Assembly (NCBI GenBank): GCA_013399855.1
Contig: VXAY01002115.1
Coordinates: 1,771,630 to 1,835,629 of the forward strand
Length of the DNA stretch: 64,000 nucleotides
Source of the DNA: Oxyruncus cristatus
Taxonomy: Eukaryota > Chordata > Aves > Passeriformes > Cotingidae
Direction: 5' to 3'
Below the pieces are notes generated by a model that saw only the letters and a program-made list of their open reading frames with translations, had not been told where the DNA came from and did no database searches. This document shows positions 45,491-60,400 of this stretch, one piece after another. Positions within the stretch are counted from its first letter, which is position 1; each line of letters starts with the position of its first letter. A program made the position numbers and the translations under genes.

Positions 45491-48400
45491 GTACGGCCGG
45501 GCCGGGCCCGCGGCCCCCGACCGCCCCTTGNNNNNNNNNNNNNNNNNNNNNNNNNNNNNNNNNNNNNNNNNNNNNNNNNTTACATAAGGAGCGGGATCCG
45601 CGGCTGGGCAGGACGGAGCAGCCCGGGAAGGCCGGCGGGGGCTCTGCGGACCCTGCGGCGCCTCGGCCCGGAGTTGGCCCGAGCGCCCCGGCAGGGCGTG
45701 GAGTGTCCCCCTGTGGGGACGTTCAGACCCACCTGGACGCGTTCCTGCTCCAGGTGACCCTGCCTGGGCAGCGGGGTTGGACTGGGATGATCTCCAGAGG
45801 TCCTTTCCAACCCTAACAATCCTGTGTTTCTGTGGGAGCAGTAGCTGGGCCGGCTCCTTCCCTCCTTCCCTCCCTCAGGCCGGTGCCGCCGATTCCCTCC
45901 GCACGACCCGCCGTGTTCTCGGCATCAAACCGCTGCTTTTTCCAGGTCCGAGAGCCTCTGGCACCCACCGGGGAAAAAAATTCCCCCCCCAGCACCTGAA
46001 TTGCTGCCAAGTGCCTGGCGTGAACAAGCGACCCAAAAAGAACGAGCTGTGCGGGTGGTCGGGGAGGTGTCCGAGGGGCAGCATCCCAGGGGATGCTCTG
46101 AGGAGCCCGGCTGGGTGTCCCTCGCCCGCACCGAGTCAGCACTTCAGCATCATTTTTTTTTCTCTTTAATGCCTTTTAGCAAGACAGGGCGCCAGGTGGT
46201 GGCTATGTGTCCTGAAGTACATTGGCTTTTAAATTAAAAAAAAAAAAAACCCACAAAAAAACCCCCAAAACCAGGTTTGTCTCCCCATCGCTTGTGCCCC
46301 TACAACATCCAAGAACATCCCTCGGAAATTGCCAGAGGGACAAAGCCCGGCCGTGCCAGGATCGCTGGCGGCTCTTGGCAGAGGGTGTCACCAGCATGTG
46401 CTGTCAGAACTGTGCCACTTGACAACGAGTGCTGGGGAGGACGAGCTGCATTAGCACAGTCATGGTTTCTGATTTCGGAGCTTCTCCTGGGCTGCGCGTC
46501 CAGGGAAACCCAGGTCCTGGGAACTCCTGCTGCAGCCACTGACAGCAGTTTGAACCCTGTCACACTCAGTGCTGAGAAGTCCAGTCACATCAGGTAAAGA
46601 GAATATAACTGCCACAAGATGTTTATGATGCGTATCTGCTTGTCAGAGAGGGCAAACAAAACGCACGAGTGGTTAATTTCAAAGGGGTTTTGTTTTTTTT
46701 AAGTCCACTCATTTGCAGGTAATAAAGACATTAGTTTTGTCTTCATGTGTAAAGTAGGTGCAGACCTTCAGTACCGGTTAAACACAGGATTATCATAAAT
46801 CTGTAGCAGACTTTTTGTAATGGTTGGGCATTTCTTCCAGGTGCTGCTTCCTGTGAAGTTGTCATAAAATCTACATTTTTGCCCTAGGTGAGGATGGGGA
46901 TTCTTTATGCTACTCTCCCAAAAAAAAGGGCAACTTTCTGCAGTGTCATATTATCATCTGCTTTTAGGGACTATGGTGTTTTGGGTGACCATCGTAGTAC
47001 AACTTCAGCATTCTCAAATACAAAAATAAACTAAAAGTCAATAGAATATGAAGCTGGTAAATAACTTCTAAATGGTGCTGACAGTGGACAGACTTAATGA
47101 AACAGTTCTCTGCATCAACTGAGCTGGCAGAGCTGAGATATAAAATGAAATAAAATTCACAGAGAGGGAAGATCAGCAAGAATTTGAAAAAAAAAAGAAA
47201 TAGTGGAGCATGTGTACTAACAATAATTTTTTGTCACTGCTTGTCTTGAGAAGCAGGTTTGGAAGACTGTGGTGGAAGGGAAATCAAAGATGTGAAATTG
47301 AAATGAACCGTTGATTCAGTACTCTTCAGAAGGCCTGAATGCTTTTTAGGTCGTTGGCCATCATGTTTTAGGTGACCATATGCCTGACATTGAGTTTCAG
47401 AGGAGCTGCTGTAGGTGGTAAGAGGTCATGTCCTTGGGAAATCTGCTGTTCTACTGTTACAGCAGGATGAATTTACAGGAAATGTGCTTTTTTTTTGTTT
47501 GTTTTTTTTACTGTGAAAAAAAATGCTTAATGAAAAGATATTGTAAGTTATTCTATGGGGAAGTAGCTTGTCACAGCATTTCGTCTTAAAGTGTTGCATT
47601 ATTTTGTTGATCTCTGGAAAATGTACTGGGGAAACATGAGTTAATTGTGTGTGAGAAATAAGAGCGCCAGACACAACTGCATTAGCAACAAAACTTGTAG
47701 TCATTAGAGTTGTGGTTTTTTTAAACTCAGAATTGTTCAGGTTCAAATCCCATGAAGGAACTCATTAACTATGTGTGAAAGTAGGTTACATGCATTAATA
47801 TATAAATATGATTAAGAGTGGGGTGGTGTTTTTGTTTTGGTTTTGTTTTTTTTTTTTAAAGGTTACTCATGTCTTTTCCTCGGGCTTTCAAGATGTAAAG
47901 TACCAAAAATACATGTAGCTAGTTCTTGTAGGGCACATTAAGAAACACATTTGTATTACCTGCCTTTGCAGAGCCCAGTTTTTACCTGCTGCCTGTCTCT
48001 CTTCTTTTTATCACTCCAGGATCTCTCTCTTAGTCCAGCTGGTCTTCACATTGGGTAGAATTGGTCAGGTAGGTTGCCAGTGTTGGAGCATTATGTTTCC
48101 AGCCGAGAGTAATGTTTCAGTGGCTCTTTTTGGAGATAATTTTATCTCCACCTTGTACCTAGTCTATACAAGTCCCATTTATTTTGAGTGTTGGTTTTGC
48201 AAAGAAAATCTGTTTCGGTTTCTATATAAAGAGTTACTGCAGGAGAGTCAAGAAGTTCCTGCCCTTGTATTTTAAGGGTAGCAGATTCCAAAGCATGCTC
48301 TGGTTACAGACTGCAAATGCCAATTGATTCAGGTTGCTCTCATTTGAAAAATTCCAATAGGAAGCTCAGAAAAATCCATTAACTAATTTCAGAAGTAAAA

Positions 48401-51400
48401 CTTGGAAGAAAAATGAGTGGTTATATGAAACTTGGAAGTGAAGCAGTGGGAAGTATGAGTTGATGTTGTGTTTTCAGTGTCTGGCTGTGTCATTATGTGC
48501 TGTGGCTGTGGGCAAGTTGGTGGGCGAGTTCAGAAACTGTAGGGTTTGCATGAATGCTTAGTTTAGGGTGTGAGTAGGAAAATAAGTAGACATGGACCTT
48601 GTGAGGGGGTGGTTGGGTGTGAGCAGAGTCTGTGTGTGCTGAAGGATTTGTGCAGCCACAGAGCGAGGAGCGTTACCTGTTTTTTAGTTTTGCATGGAAG
48701 CTGTTTGGCTGACTGGTTATGAGTAGGACACTTGTAAATTACAGTGATGTGTTTTCCCTCCAGTTATTTGGCAACTGGATTATCCATGCAGCTCAAAGAT
48801 AGCAGCTTCAGTGGGAAGGGGCCACAGAAACACATGGAATGTTGCTGGTGTCGTGTGTCCCATCTGCCTGTCTGGTCCTTGAGGTGGCTTCTGCAAGTAC
48901 AGAAAACTACTAAATGCCTGTTTAATTTTCAAATGTTCAGTCCGTGGGACCAGTAAGATTTTTAATTTTTGTGGTGGTTTTATTCCTGAGGTCTTGCCTC
49001 AGCTGCTTAATGCCAAGTGGCTCATAGCCCTCCAAGGGCAGTGAGGTCTGGGGTGGTTGTGTGAATTCCTACGGAACTGCCTTACATATACAGGTTTATC
49101 TAATCCTTCTGCATGCCCCTGGAGCAAATCCTGACATTTACAAAACATAAAAGTCTTCCTGCATATCTCTTAACATCTTGTGGTATGTTCCTGAGCCTGA
49201 GAAAAGCAGGGTTCCTCAGGAGGGAACTGCCACAGGTCAAAGCATGGTTTGGCTCAGAGTGATGTGCGTCCTGGAGAAGTTAAATTGGAGCCAGGTTAGC
49301 TCTTGGTTTTCTCTTCTGGAACAAGTCAGCCAGAAGCCTGCACTTTTTTTGTAGCACTCTTTGTCCTGGCACTTGCCCTAATGTAGATCCAGTTCTATTG
49401 CCTTGGCTTAATTTATTTAGTTTGAGAGCCCGGTGTAAATTACGGTCGGGCTTTCACCAGAACAAACCATGCTTGCACTAGTAAGTTTGGCCTAAGTTGT
49501 AGCGTATATCCGCCAACCTTTTATAGGATAGGCTTGATCCAAGTATTCCTGGTATCCTCAGCAGTAGCAGCAGATGTTCCCATCCCAACAGATCTGTCAC
49601 TGTCTGGCATGACTCGTTCCTGGCCAGCTGAAACTTGTAACTCTTAATATTTTGCTCACTTACTGTCTGCCTGCCTGGATCACCGGGAGCATGTGGGAAC
49701 TACCTGAACAAAGAGGATATTTGAGCTCATATTCTTAGGCAAACTTAGTGTTGTTACGCAGGGATTGTGCTGCTCTGTGACAAATTAAATTAGGGCGTTT
49801 TTGTTACCTCAGCGAGTTTGGTCTTTGATTTTCACGCATCTGCGTGAACAGATTACAGATGGCTGTTTGTGTTCTATACTGTTCCCCAAGGCTTTTTGAA
49901 CTCAGTAATGGACCAGTAATCATATTTTCATCTTCTTCCAGATGAGCATGATGTAGCTAAAGGAGAATGTAAATGCAAGGTTAAGTTCACGTTATTTTCC
50001 ATGCACTTGTAAATAGCTGTAAATTGTAAAGGGATTATGGTCAGAAATAACCCGACAGCATTTGCATCTTCCCGCTTGTGCTGTTCAACCTTCTGACATC
50101 CCTAAAACATTGCAGGCCCTGCACAGCCTCAAAATCATAACCTCTCTGCCAATGCCGAAACAGATTTCCATGGAGATGAGGTGGGACGTGCCCCATCACT
50201 GGACTCCTGCCCCTTCCTCTGTGTGCTGGCACTTGGAGGATTTGGAATTGTCCTTAAGGCATCCTGCTGAGACACCATCCCTGTGTGAGCATGTTTGGGA
50301 CCGTCCCTGAGTGCTGGTGTGAGAAGCTGGACAATAAATTTTGTAGAGCAAGGTCAACTGGAAGCCAGTGCATGCCATTAGCTTCTGCTGCCGATTTCCT
50401 GGTACCTCTTTTGTTTTTACTGACATCTGTAGAGACCTTTTATGGTGTCTTAAAACTTTTTTTCAATTTGGGACGAGTACCGAAGTCAGGAACACAAGCA
50501 GCAGCTGGAGCTGGGAGGTGTTTGGTTGGCAGGACCCCGTGCTCCCAAGCCCTGGTGTAGCTGAATCACTCTGTGCTTGTGCCAGGGCTGGTTCCCTCTT
50601 CACTGGGTGTGCAGGGCAATGTTGTAGTAACTGGACTCTCAAGGAGGGCTCTAAAGCCATGGTGTCTTCAAGGTTTCTTAAGAGAAGTTTGTTTCTGGCA
50701 GTCTCCTGGGAGCTTTACAGGCTGCACTGTCAGTAGGAAGTCAGGAACAGATCAGGCCAGAATTTGCTTCCAGAATTTCAAAGCTGTTTTTCAAATTAGG
50801 CATAGTTTCGGTTTGGTTTTGATTTTTAAAAAATTGAACTGCAGTGCTGCCTCTTATGTTTTAGTGATAACTGAGTTGTAAAGTCTCTGTAACTTTGAGA
50901 GGCAATAAATCAAAATAGTTGCCTTGGCCAGAAACTCTTTGCCTGGCACAAGTCAGAAGTGCCTACACACGTGTTCTGTTTGGATAAGCAGTTGAGGGGC
51001 AACAGTGATAAAGGTGTGTTAAAAGTTTATGATTTCAAAAGGGATTTAGGAGTCACTTTACCAGGCTTGAGTGGGGAGTTGTTAATTTTATTCCTGCTCC
51101 AACAAGCCCCTAAAGATGGCCTGAAGGGAGGAAGCCATAAGGCTCTTACCCAGCCCCAAATAATAAAAAAAAAAAATACAGTTGGGCTGCTGCTACACGT
51201 CAGGCAAAGGGAGAACTGGGAATCAGAGCACCTTGTTTACCCAGGAGAACTTGAGATGAAATTTCTTGTCCTTTCTTTTGTACCTGGGTGCCTGATGTAA
51301 GAGGTGAGTTGGGATGGAAGGTGTGGCAGGATGGAGCTGCTTGGGATGTCTGGGTAATTTATACTCTGTAGGTTGCCTTTACACCTGCATTAATTGCCTT

Positions 51401-54400
51401 GTTTGGCAGAACTTTTATTATTAAAAGAACCTTTTTTATTAGTATTTTTCCTTGCTTGATTTAAAGGGTGTTTTATGGCTGGAACGGGGCCGCTCTGAAG
51501 TTGCCGATGTGTCTGGAGTTGATGAGTCTGAACTGCTTGATTTGTATTTTGATTTTTTTTTTTGGTGGGTCTTTTTTTCCTTTGAGCCTGTTTTGTTTGT
51601 TTTGGTCTCATCTGCAGTTACAAAAGGAACTTCTTCCTCGTGTGGGCTGACAAATACAAAAAGTAACCAAGGGTTTGAAGGGATTTGTTTCTTCACACTC
51701 TGTTCAGGCTCTTATTCCGTATATCCTGGTGGTGAGTACCAGTGTAGTGTTACCTGTGCACAAGGGAGTCTCCAGTCCTGTCTTTGTCTCCTGTATTTTA
51801 TCTTTGGCCCTGCTTAATATTTCCAAGAAAACAAAATAAATCACTGTTGTGGACAGCTTGCTTGTTGCCTATCAAGGAAATATGTTCTTAGTACCATGTG
51901 GTTGGTGGCTGGTTTATGTCCTCAGGGTGTTGGTTTACATCCTCTGAATGGTGTAGGCTGCCTAGAGCAGCTCTTGTTTATGGACATGGTTCATACTCTG
52001 CATGGGAGACTCCTGTGCTGGTGAAATCCATATTCCTGGTTCCTTTTTCCTCTTGGCTGTGTCATCACATGCTGTGATAGTCTTGCAGATCTGTGTTTTC
52101 CAGCTCTCAGCATATCCAGAGTTCAGGTGCCTCCCTCATTTGAATTCCAAACATCTTCCAGCTGTCCCACAATACTACTCATGCACTTCTAATTTTGTCC
52201 ATTCGACTTCATACTTATCAGCAGTTATGGAAATCTTCCTCTCATGTGGTGCTAATTTCTCCCATGGGCTGTAAGGATAAGTGAGGTATAAAAACCTGGC
52301 TAATGCAAGTTTTCTCAGCAGGTTCATTGGTGTTCTTTCAAATAATGATATTAGTAAGTCACAGGAATGTTTGGGTCATTAGAGACACACCAGACAGCAT
52401 TGTATTTCTTAAATATGTTTAATTATAAGCTTAACACCATGGGTATGGTGCTGCACTTGGTTCTTCTAAGAAAGCATTTTTAACAAGTTTAAAAGCAGAG
52501 TTAATTTGCAAGAAGATGTATTTTCAAGTAAGACACTGTTCATCTCTTGGTTTAAAACTGTGTTCCAGAAATGTCTTCCTTTGCTGTTCCAAGGAAGTCC
52601 TGCCTAATAGGTGTAGCACCGCTGGAAATCATCAGTTTGGTGAATGGAGTCAAGTGTCATGTGGACAGAAAAATGCCATCAGTATGATACAGGTTTAGTT
52701 CAGGAGGGGCTCTGATGAGGGATCCATGTGACCCAGCCTGCTGCCCGGAGAGGAACAGGGATTAGATGGTTTTTTCCCACCTTTTAAAAACAAAGAAAAA
52801 AAACCCCAAACCACCTTTTTAAATCCAGTGGCAGGTGTTTCTAACACAGGAAGGTACATCTTAGATGAACAACCACTGCTGAACCAGGTCTGCTCAACCA
52901 CGTGCACGGGTGAGCCTGAGCTGTGCTTTGTGCCGTGCGTGAGGTGCTTGACATGAGCCGTGGGTGCCCAGCAGCTCATCTGTGTTGCTTGTGTTTGACT
53001 GGTTTGTAAGCTCAGCTGGTGCAGTTGCTTGGTTGTTTCCCAGCTTGGCTGAAGAAACCCAAAAATGAAATGAAAAGGCAGGTCCTTAATGCTGCTGAGA
53101 AGCTCCCAGGGTCCGTTCTTGGGCACTGCTTGTCGGGTGTGTGTTCTGTCTACTTAGGGCTAACTCACATGTTTAGGCAAGGCACGCTGGTGGAGGGTAG
53201 ATTTCCAATTTAGATTACAATCTAGCTCTGGATGAGCTCAGTGTAATCAGAGTAATTTCAGATTTTCAGGGTAAACAAGCTCTTCACTGAGCAAAGCCCA
53301 CGAGCCCTGTACATGTCCCCTGTGCTGCTGGTGCTGAAGGAATCACCTTGTTCCCTTTCTTACGGAGGGGAGGCGAAGCCACATTTTTGCCCAACTTAAA
53401 CTTCCAATAGATGAAAAAATTAGGTTATTCCTGGTTTTTGTTTCTCTTAAAGCAAGCAAAGCACCTTCTGCAGGTTTTTGTGCTGAGCTGTTAGGTGGAC
53501 TACTTTGTCTTGAGATGTGAGGTTGCAGTTACAGATAATCTTAAGGAGAGAGACATAGGAGAGACACAGAGGAGGCATAGCCAGAATGCTCTGAGAGCTG
53601 GCACCCTTTGCAGGGTGTGGTGAAGACTGGCTTTTATGTGTGGTGCTAAAGGCCAGGGTGCGACCTCAAAGGAAACCTTCTGATTTGGTTGTAAAATATC
53701 TTTTCGGAGGATAGCAAGTGGGTGGAGTGAACTGCTGCATCATGTTTTTATGTCCAACCTGTTTAATAATGTGATTATTAAGAGGGGATTTTTTGCACGT
53801 AGAGAGACCAGACTTTCGTGGGAGAAAATATTGCAGGGAGGAAGGCAGGCAAATGAAAAAATTCACCATTAAAATGGTGAGTCCTAAGTAGGACTTAATT
53901 AGATTTAACGTGGAAGGCTGGTACTTGAAAGACTTAGAGCTATGTAAGGAAGCCCAGACCAGGAGGAGACTGAATTGACCTTCTGTTTGCTTTAAAAGTG
54001 GATTTTTTAAGTTTTCTCCTTACTGATGCAAAATCTCCAGGTACTCACTTGCCATTTTTGGGACTGAGTCATCCTTGGGAGCGTGTTTTAGGCTTGGTGC
54101 ATGTCTTTGCTGGAAACATTTGTTGGAGGTACAACTTCATTTTAGAATGCTAATGCTCTCTGGAGAAGGCCAAAACACTGGTGCAGGTAAAGGATGTATC
54201 ATCAAACCCCAATTTTATTAGTCTTTTGTTTGGAAGGATGGCTCTGCTACTTCGGTTTGGTGTGGCAATACTGGCAAGGCTTGTGTAGACTAGCCCTTAC
54301 GGTTAATCTGGAGCAAAATCATTAATTTGGGAAGACAGCTGCTTTCCAGAAGACGAGTGTCTCCCTTGGCTCCTGCAGTCTGGTTCCTGACACCCTGCTG

Positions 54401-57400
54401 TGGCTAAGTAGGTCAGTGAACTGCGCTCGCAGAGCGATGACGTGAGAGCAGGTAAAAGTTTTGTGTTGCAAAGCGTCAAACCCAAAGTGTCTGTCTCTTG
54501 TTTCCCAGATTTTGGGGTTGCTGCTCACTGTAAATATAAACCTGCTTGAGGTGACTGTGGTCTGGAGCACTCTCATCGGCACAGTCTTTGCAGGCAGGTG
54601 TTTTCTTTACCTGTTTAGGTACCAAAATACCAGCGGTCTAAGATTAAAGCGTTCCAAGGGTCATGCTGTTGTTCTCTTTATAACTTAGGCCACCGTTGTA
54701 AAAACACACCAGTTACCTTTTCTTAACAGTTCACAAATAAGGCCGAGATTTTAAAGATAAAACTATTCCCAGAGACTTATGTCTGACCCAGGAAAACAAG
54801 TGCTACTGGTGGCAGCTGAGTTCTTTGTTTGAATTTTCATTTTGTTTGTTGTTTGGTCTGGTTGGATTTTTAAAAATTATTATTCCCCTCCTGTAAAACT
54901 TCATCTGTAAAATGTGAGAAAACCAAGTTTTCAGACACATGGACTCTTTTTCAGTGTGCTTCTCATTCATCTTAACTGTCCCAGTGTCTGGTGCTGTCAC
55001 AGGCGCTTGGCTATAAGGTTGAAAGGATGATTGTGTTTTTCTTTGTCTTGCTCTTTTAGAATGACACCAAGTTGGAAGAGCCATCTGAATTTTAACAATA
55101 ACTGTGGACAGTCTTAATTTACCTGTTGGTTTGCTTTTTGCTTGTTTGTTTGTGGGGGGTTTTATTACTGTTGGAATTTGTTTTATGCAGCTAGATGTGA
55201 ATTGTCACTCTGGCAATATCAGCATCTGTCCTGAAGCCCTGTTTTCATTTTGAGAATTCACCTTGTGTATATTGCTTACACATACAGAAGAGGTGCTGGA
55301 ATTTTTTTCCTCATTCTACCTTATGTCGTGTCATTTGAGATGACTCATTAGGATTGTATTCCTTAAGTGATGTGGAACAGCAGATTCTAAATTTGTCGCA
55401 CAGACAACATCAAAACACAACATCAACCCTGTTGTTCTGATGCCACTTGCCCAAGGTGTTATGTGTGCCGAGCAGTTCTCTTGAGGAGGTACAAGAGTTT
55501 GGGGTGGATGTTGAGCATTTATAGAAGGCTGTTTATGTTACTGGAGGCAATTGCAGCTTATGGTGATGATCTTAATTAAAAAATGGAAAATATTGTTTTG
55601 AAACATGTATGGAGTCAAGCTGTTCAAAATGAAATTACTTGATAGAACAGGACGAAGAAGTTGTCTTGTTTTATTTCCTCCAGCTCTGTGTGTGTTTCAG
55701 TTGTGCTCTACTCCCAGCTCAAGGGTTTTCTGGTTGGCTGGGGGGGTTATTTCCCTCAAAATCTTGATATTCTGGTCTTCCATCTGAATTAAGGAAGACT
55801 GAGGCAGCCTTTTTTGCTGTGGTTTGGCAGCTTGGAGTGCTTTTAAAGTAATTAGGAATGCTGTCCACAGTAGGAAGCTGTTACATGCACGTGTCAGAGG
55901 CAGCTGGGCCCATCTCTGCACCTTGGGTTGCTGGTTGCCACTTCCAGCTTTCAGCCACACAAATCACAGGCTGAATAAATCACCCTGAGGAAGAGTGTGG
56001 TGGAAAGCAAGCATCCTCCTCCTGGGATGCTGACAGATTGGGAAGCCTCTGCTTAAGCACATCTGGTAACTTATTTTCTAAAATGAAATTTGATAGAGGA
56101 CCGGGGTTGAGTGTTTCTCCATGTGCCCACTGTCTTTCTAGACTGGGAGCAAACATGGTTTGAAACGTTCTCGTTCTGTCTGTGTGTGTCATGACAGGGG
56201 TGCCCAGGCCTCAGTTTGCTGGCGAGATGTGGGTGCAGGTCACAGCTGGTGCTGGGTGATGCAGGAGACAGAGCTCCTTTCCCTCTGATTCCATACCTCC
56301 TACTCTTCTCTCCTCAGTCAGCTTTCTTTCCTTTACACTCACGATTTTCTTTCTTACATTTTTCCAGCCCCAAACCTGGTTATAATATGCCCTTGCATCA
56401 GATTTTCTCTCCCCTCTTCCCAACAGTCAGTAGCTGTCCTGCACTGCGTGACGTGAATGACAAGGAGCACCTCCAGCTGCCTTTGGGAATGGCTCCCATG
56501 TCAGAGCTCAGACGTATTTGTACCAAAATAAATAACCTTGTAGCTTATTAACCAACAAATTAAAGTCATGTGACAGGTGCATAACTATTGCTTCCCATGA
56601 CACAGGATAGGAGCAAAACTTAGTCTGAACTGGGATGCATTACATACGAGTGTCTGTAGCTGAAATGATTTGTTCTCAAGGTTGTTTTTCTGCTTTGACT
56701 TTGTGTTTTGGCCTTGCATCAGGGGCTGGGTCCTTTCTTTTCAGATTACCAACTGTTGATGCCTGAAAAAGTACACAGTAATTAGAACATCTAGCCTGAT
56801 AAGGCCCAAAAACTCTGAACAACACTTTCTTGTTACCAGGAAGCATCAGTGTAAAGTCCACGCAATGAGGTGATTTATCTTGGGCGTGTGCGGGTGATGC
56901 TAAGATGAAAGTTAGTGATAAATAGCACTAGTCCTTTTCCTAATCTCCCCATTAGTGCTGGCATCAACATGTTTATTATATGCCTTGAGCCTGTTTTAAT
57001 CCCCACGGTGTGTTGGACTGTCCAGGTTCTGTGTAGATGCTGCTCTGGGTTTGACCATACCAGCTACTCACAGGTAGGTACCTGACCCATGTGAGAGCCA
57101 GGTGCCATCCAACTCTTTTCTGCTGAAGGAAACCACATGCTGCAAACCTTGATATATTTTTTGTTAAATGAAAAGAAAAAACAGTTTCATCCCAGGAAAG
57201 AAGATACAGCTTTCGTTACAAACCAGGAAATCTAAAACTCGAGTGTAAATGGAGGTGGTAGTAGTAGTAAAACTGATGTAGTTTGAATGGATTTGAAAAC
57301 GTGTGTGAAGAAGCCTTTTGCTCTGTGTTAGAGTTGAAAAGGCCTCTTACCCTGTGCTATATGCTCTGTGACTCCTTGAGCACATTCCACATGGGCAAGG

Positions 57401-60400
57401 ACGGCTCAAGCTGAGGTACATGTTGTTCGTGCTGCTGGAGATGTACATTTGGGCTAGAAGTTTTACACTGAAAAGTTGCAAATCAGTGTCTGCTATTGCA
57501 GCATGTGCTCTAGTGGGAGTCACCTAATTTTCCTAATCTCCTTCCAAGTGTTAGGAAATGAACAATTTCCTAATCCGTGCCCTGTTGCTGTTGTTATTTG
57601 TATTGTGACTTGTGCCGTACAAACACTGAGAGGAGCCCGGCGCCGCTGTCACCGGCTGTTCTGCAGTGTAGGAGAGGGACGTGAAGACAAGACCACAGAT
57701 GTGATTAAGTAAAGGGCTAAAATTACCATCCTTATTCACACTTAAAAATAGCTCCTTACAGGCTCAGGTTTTGCTTGATGTGAGTTGTAGCTGATTTTGT
57801 GAGAAACTGATTTGTTCTGATATGAGTAAGTAAAGCAGAATCTGCCCTTAGCTAAGTCCTATTTATGTATTAGTGTGAGCATGGATAGCAGAAGACTGTG
57901 ACAAACTGGTCACTTCCAGCTTAGCAAAGCCACAGCTTTTCACATTAAGAAACTAATTCTGTCTGAGAATATATTTGAATTAATGTAAAAATGCTTTTAA
58001 GGCTTTTATGTGCTGGGATTTAGATGTACATGTATAAATACACACAGAGGTAATGAAACAAGTTTTCTGGTCTTTATATAATATATTCTTCATTGCCTAA
58101 AGTGTGGAAAAGAGACAGTCAAAATGATCTTTTATTAGCTCTCGTGGCTGTTTGCACCAGACTGGTGGACACTGCTCACTTTTGAACACTTAAGTTATCT
58201 TTCCTGGAAAAAGTGTTTGCACAAACAGCTGATGGAAAGCAGAGTGTCTGCTGTGTTATTATTAGTTCCCCATCTTTTCCCTCAGTCCCCGTCCTTGCTA
58301 TTCAAAGGCACATCACAGTGCTCCTGATATTTTTAAAGGAATTGCTCAGAAGTGAGGTGTCCACTGATGCAGATGAATATTTAAAGCTCTGCTGAGCAGC
58401 ACAAAGGCTGTTTCCTGCAACTGTGAGCACATGGCTTGGTTACAGCAAGGCATAGCATTAGGCTGATAACATCATAAACTGCACAATATGGTAATGCAGT
58501 CCAAATATTTGTGCTGCCAGTGAATATTCTGATCACATCTGCTCACTCTAATTTTTTCTTTCTTGGTAAAATGTTTGGGGGTTTTCATTTTGTCTTGGGG
58601 TTTTTTTCCACCTTTATCAAAGCAAATTCTTGTGTTTCATCTGTCAGCAGAGCTGCCGTTCTGTTGGAAGGTCTGAGTGAAGTTTTCAAATGCTTGTGAT
58701 GAATGAGCTGGGATAAAACATGCTTTGGCTCTTTGATGCCCTGCATGGTTTGCAAGGCTAAAGCATTTGTTCAGTTTGGAAATGTGATGAGCAATATCAG
58801 AGACCAGACCTATGTCCTTTCCATGCTGATTCAAGGGATAGTTTTCCCATCACATTGGAAGGTTTTAACGTCCCTGCTGTAGCTCAAGTGATCCACAGCT
58901 ACTGCTTGTTTCTTCAGAAAACTGAGAGCAAACCATGCCGAGATTTTGAGCTTTTCTCTTTTTCTTGTCTCCTTTCTTAGAACAAAATTGAATTACAATC
59001 CTCCGAAGGATGATGGCTCGACGTACAAGATTGAACTCGAGGGAATATCTGTTGATATCATGAAAGAGATACTAGATTATATCTTCAGCGGGCAGGTATG
59101 GTATTAAAAAGAACTAGACACCAATTGGACTGTTTGCCAAAATAACTCAGGTTTTAACACTGTCCTGAAAGATAAACCTGCTGAGGCTTAAAGCTTCGTG
59201 ATGAAACTTCTGCAGAGTGGGGCTGTGCATATGAAGTAGAGGCAGCAGGCTCTGCAGTTGTCTCTACTCTTCTCATGCAGCCGGGGAGGACTTTAAAATT
59301 TAGAGTCAGTGTCAAATGCTTGTATTAAAATTGGTGGCTACCTTCAGTAACCTGCCTTAAAGCATGCAGTCTGTGTCAGCTGTGAAACAGAACTGGTTTG
59401 GTGGCAGCTGTAGAGATTGAGACCCCATCACTGGGCATTACAGTACATCAGGTGTCCTCCCTCAGTGCCCCTCATGCCCACCTGCCTGTCTGGCCTCTTG
59501 TTGCTGCTGCTGTGCCGCTCAGATCTGTGTGCCAGGAGCCTTGGCAGGAATTAAAGTTGGTGTGTCCTGTTTATTTGGAACCAGACCGACATTGCTGAAC
59601 GAGCTTTAACTTTCAGCAGAAGAAGAAAAGGCAGATGCGGCTTTAAATTCTTTTCTGGACGTGCAGTTTAAAAAAAATTATTTATGTATTGCAGCAAAAC
59701 TCATTTTAGGTTCTCAGATGAGATGAACAATTTTATGGTTGGTTTCTTCTGGCGCAAAATTCTGCTCGACACCTTCTGCCAAGCAAATGCCTTTCCATCC
59801 CTGGGTTCATTTATAAAGGGGTAGCAGTCATATCAGTTTCTTCTAATTTTTACACTGGCATTAATGCTCCATTTTTCAGCCACTGAGATTGAGGGTAATG
59901 AATGCGGGCATGTCATGGAACAAATGAGTGATAGTAGCTATAACTTCTAAATTAATTCTTGCAGATCAGGCTAAATGAAGAAACTATCCAAGATGTGGTA
60001 CAGGCAGCTGATCTCCTGCTGCTTACAGACTTAAAAACTCTCTGCTGTGAGTTTTTAGAAGGTTGCATAGCTGCTGAGAACTGTATTGGTATTCGGGACT
60101 TTGCACTGCACTATTGTTTGCATCATGTTCACTACCTTGCCTCAGAGTATCTGGAAACTCACTTTCGAGATGTCAGCAGCACAGAGGAATTCTTGGAACT
60201 GACTCCTCAAAAACTGAAAGAAGTGCTGTCGATGGAAAAGCTCAATGTTGGAAACGAAAGATACGTCTTTGAAGCGGTGATTAGGTGGATTTCTCATGAT
60301 TCAGAATCCAGAAAGGTCAGGACATCCAAATGTTTGTATTTTGAATGTGGTGCAGATTGGAGTGTTTATTCTAATCAGTGGGAACTTGAAATAGGCCTAC

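Larger units (their letters stand above)
45141..45685 (+). promoter_or_regulatory. GAN CpG-island promoter
   Basis: Very GC-rich and CpG-dense sequence spanning the start codon and exon 1, without a TATA box, as in housekeeping promoters. Interrupted by one N (45278) and an N run (45531-45579). The transcription start cannot be placed from sequence. Confidence 0.75.

Noticed and set aside
44865..45587. Long 240-codon frame leading into GAN exon 1
   Set aside because: The upstream part is antisense CR1 and CpG-island sequence and the end runs into N; only the part from 45324 is GAN. Kept only as a note on possible N-terminal extension.
51439..51696. Lysine/serine-rich minus-strand frame in GAN intron 1
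   Set aside because: Low-complexity translation of a T-rich tract; the same region is open in other frames for the same reason.
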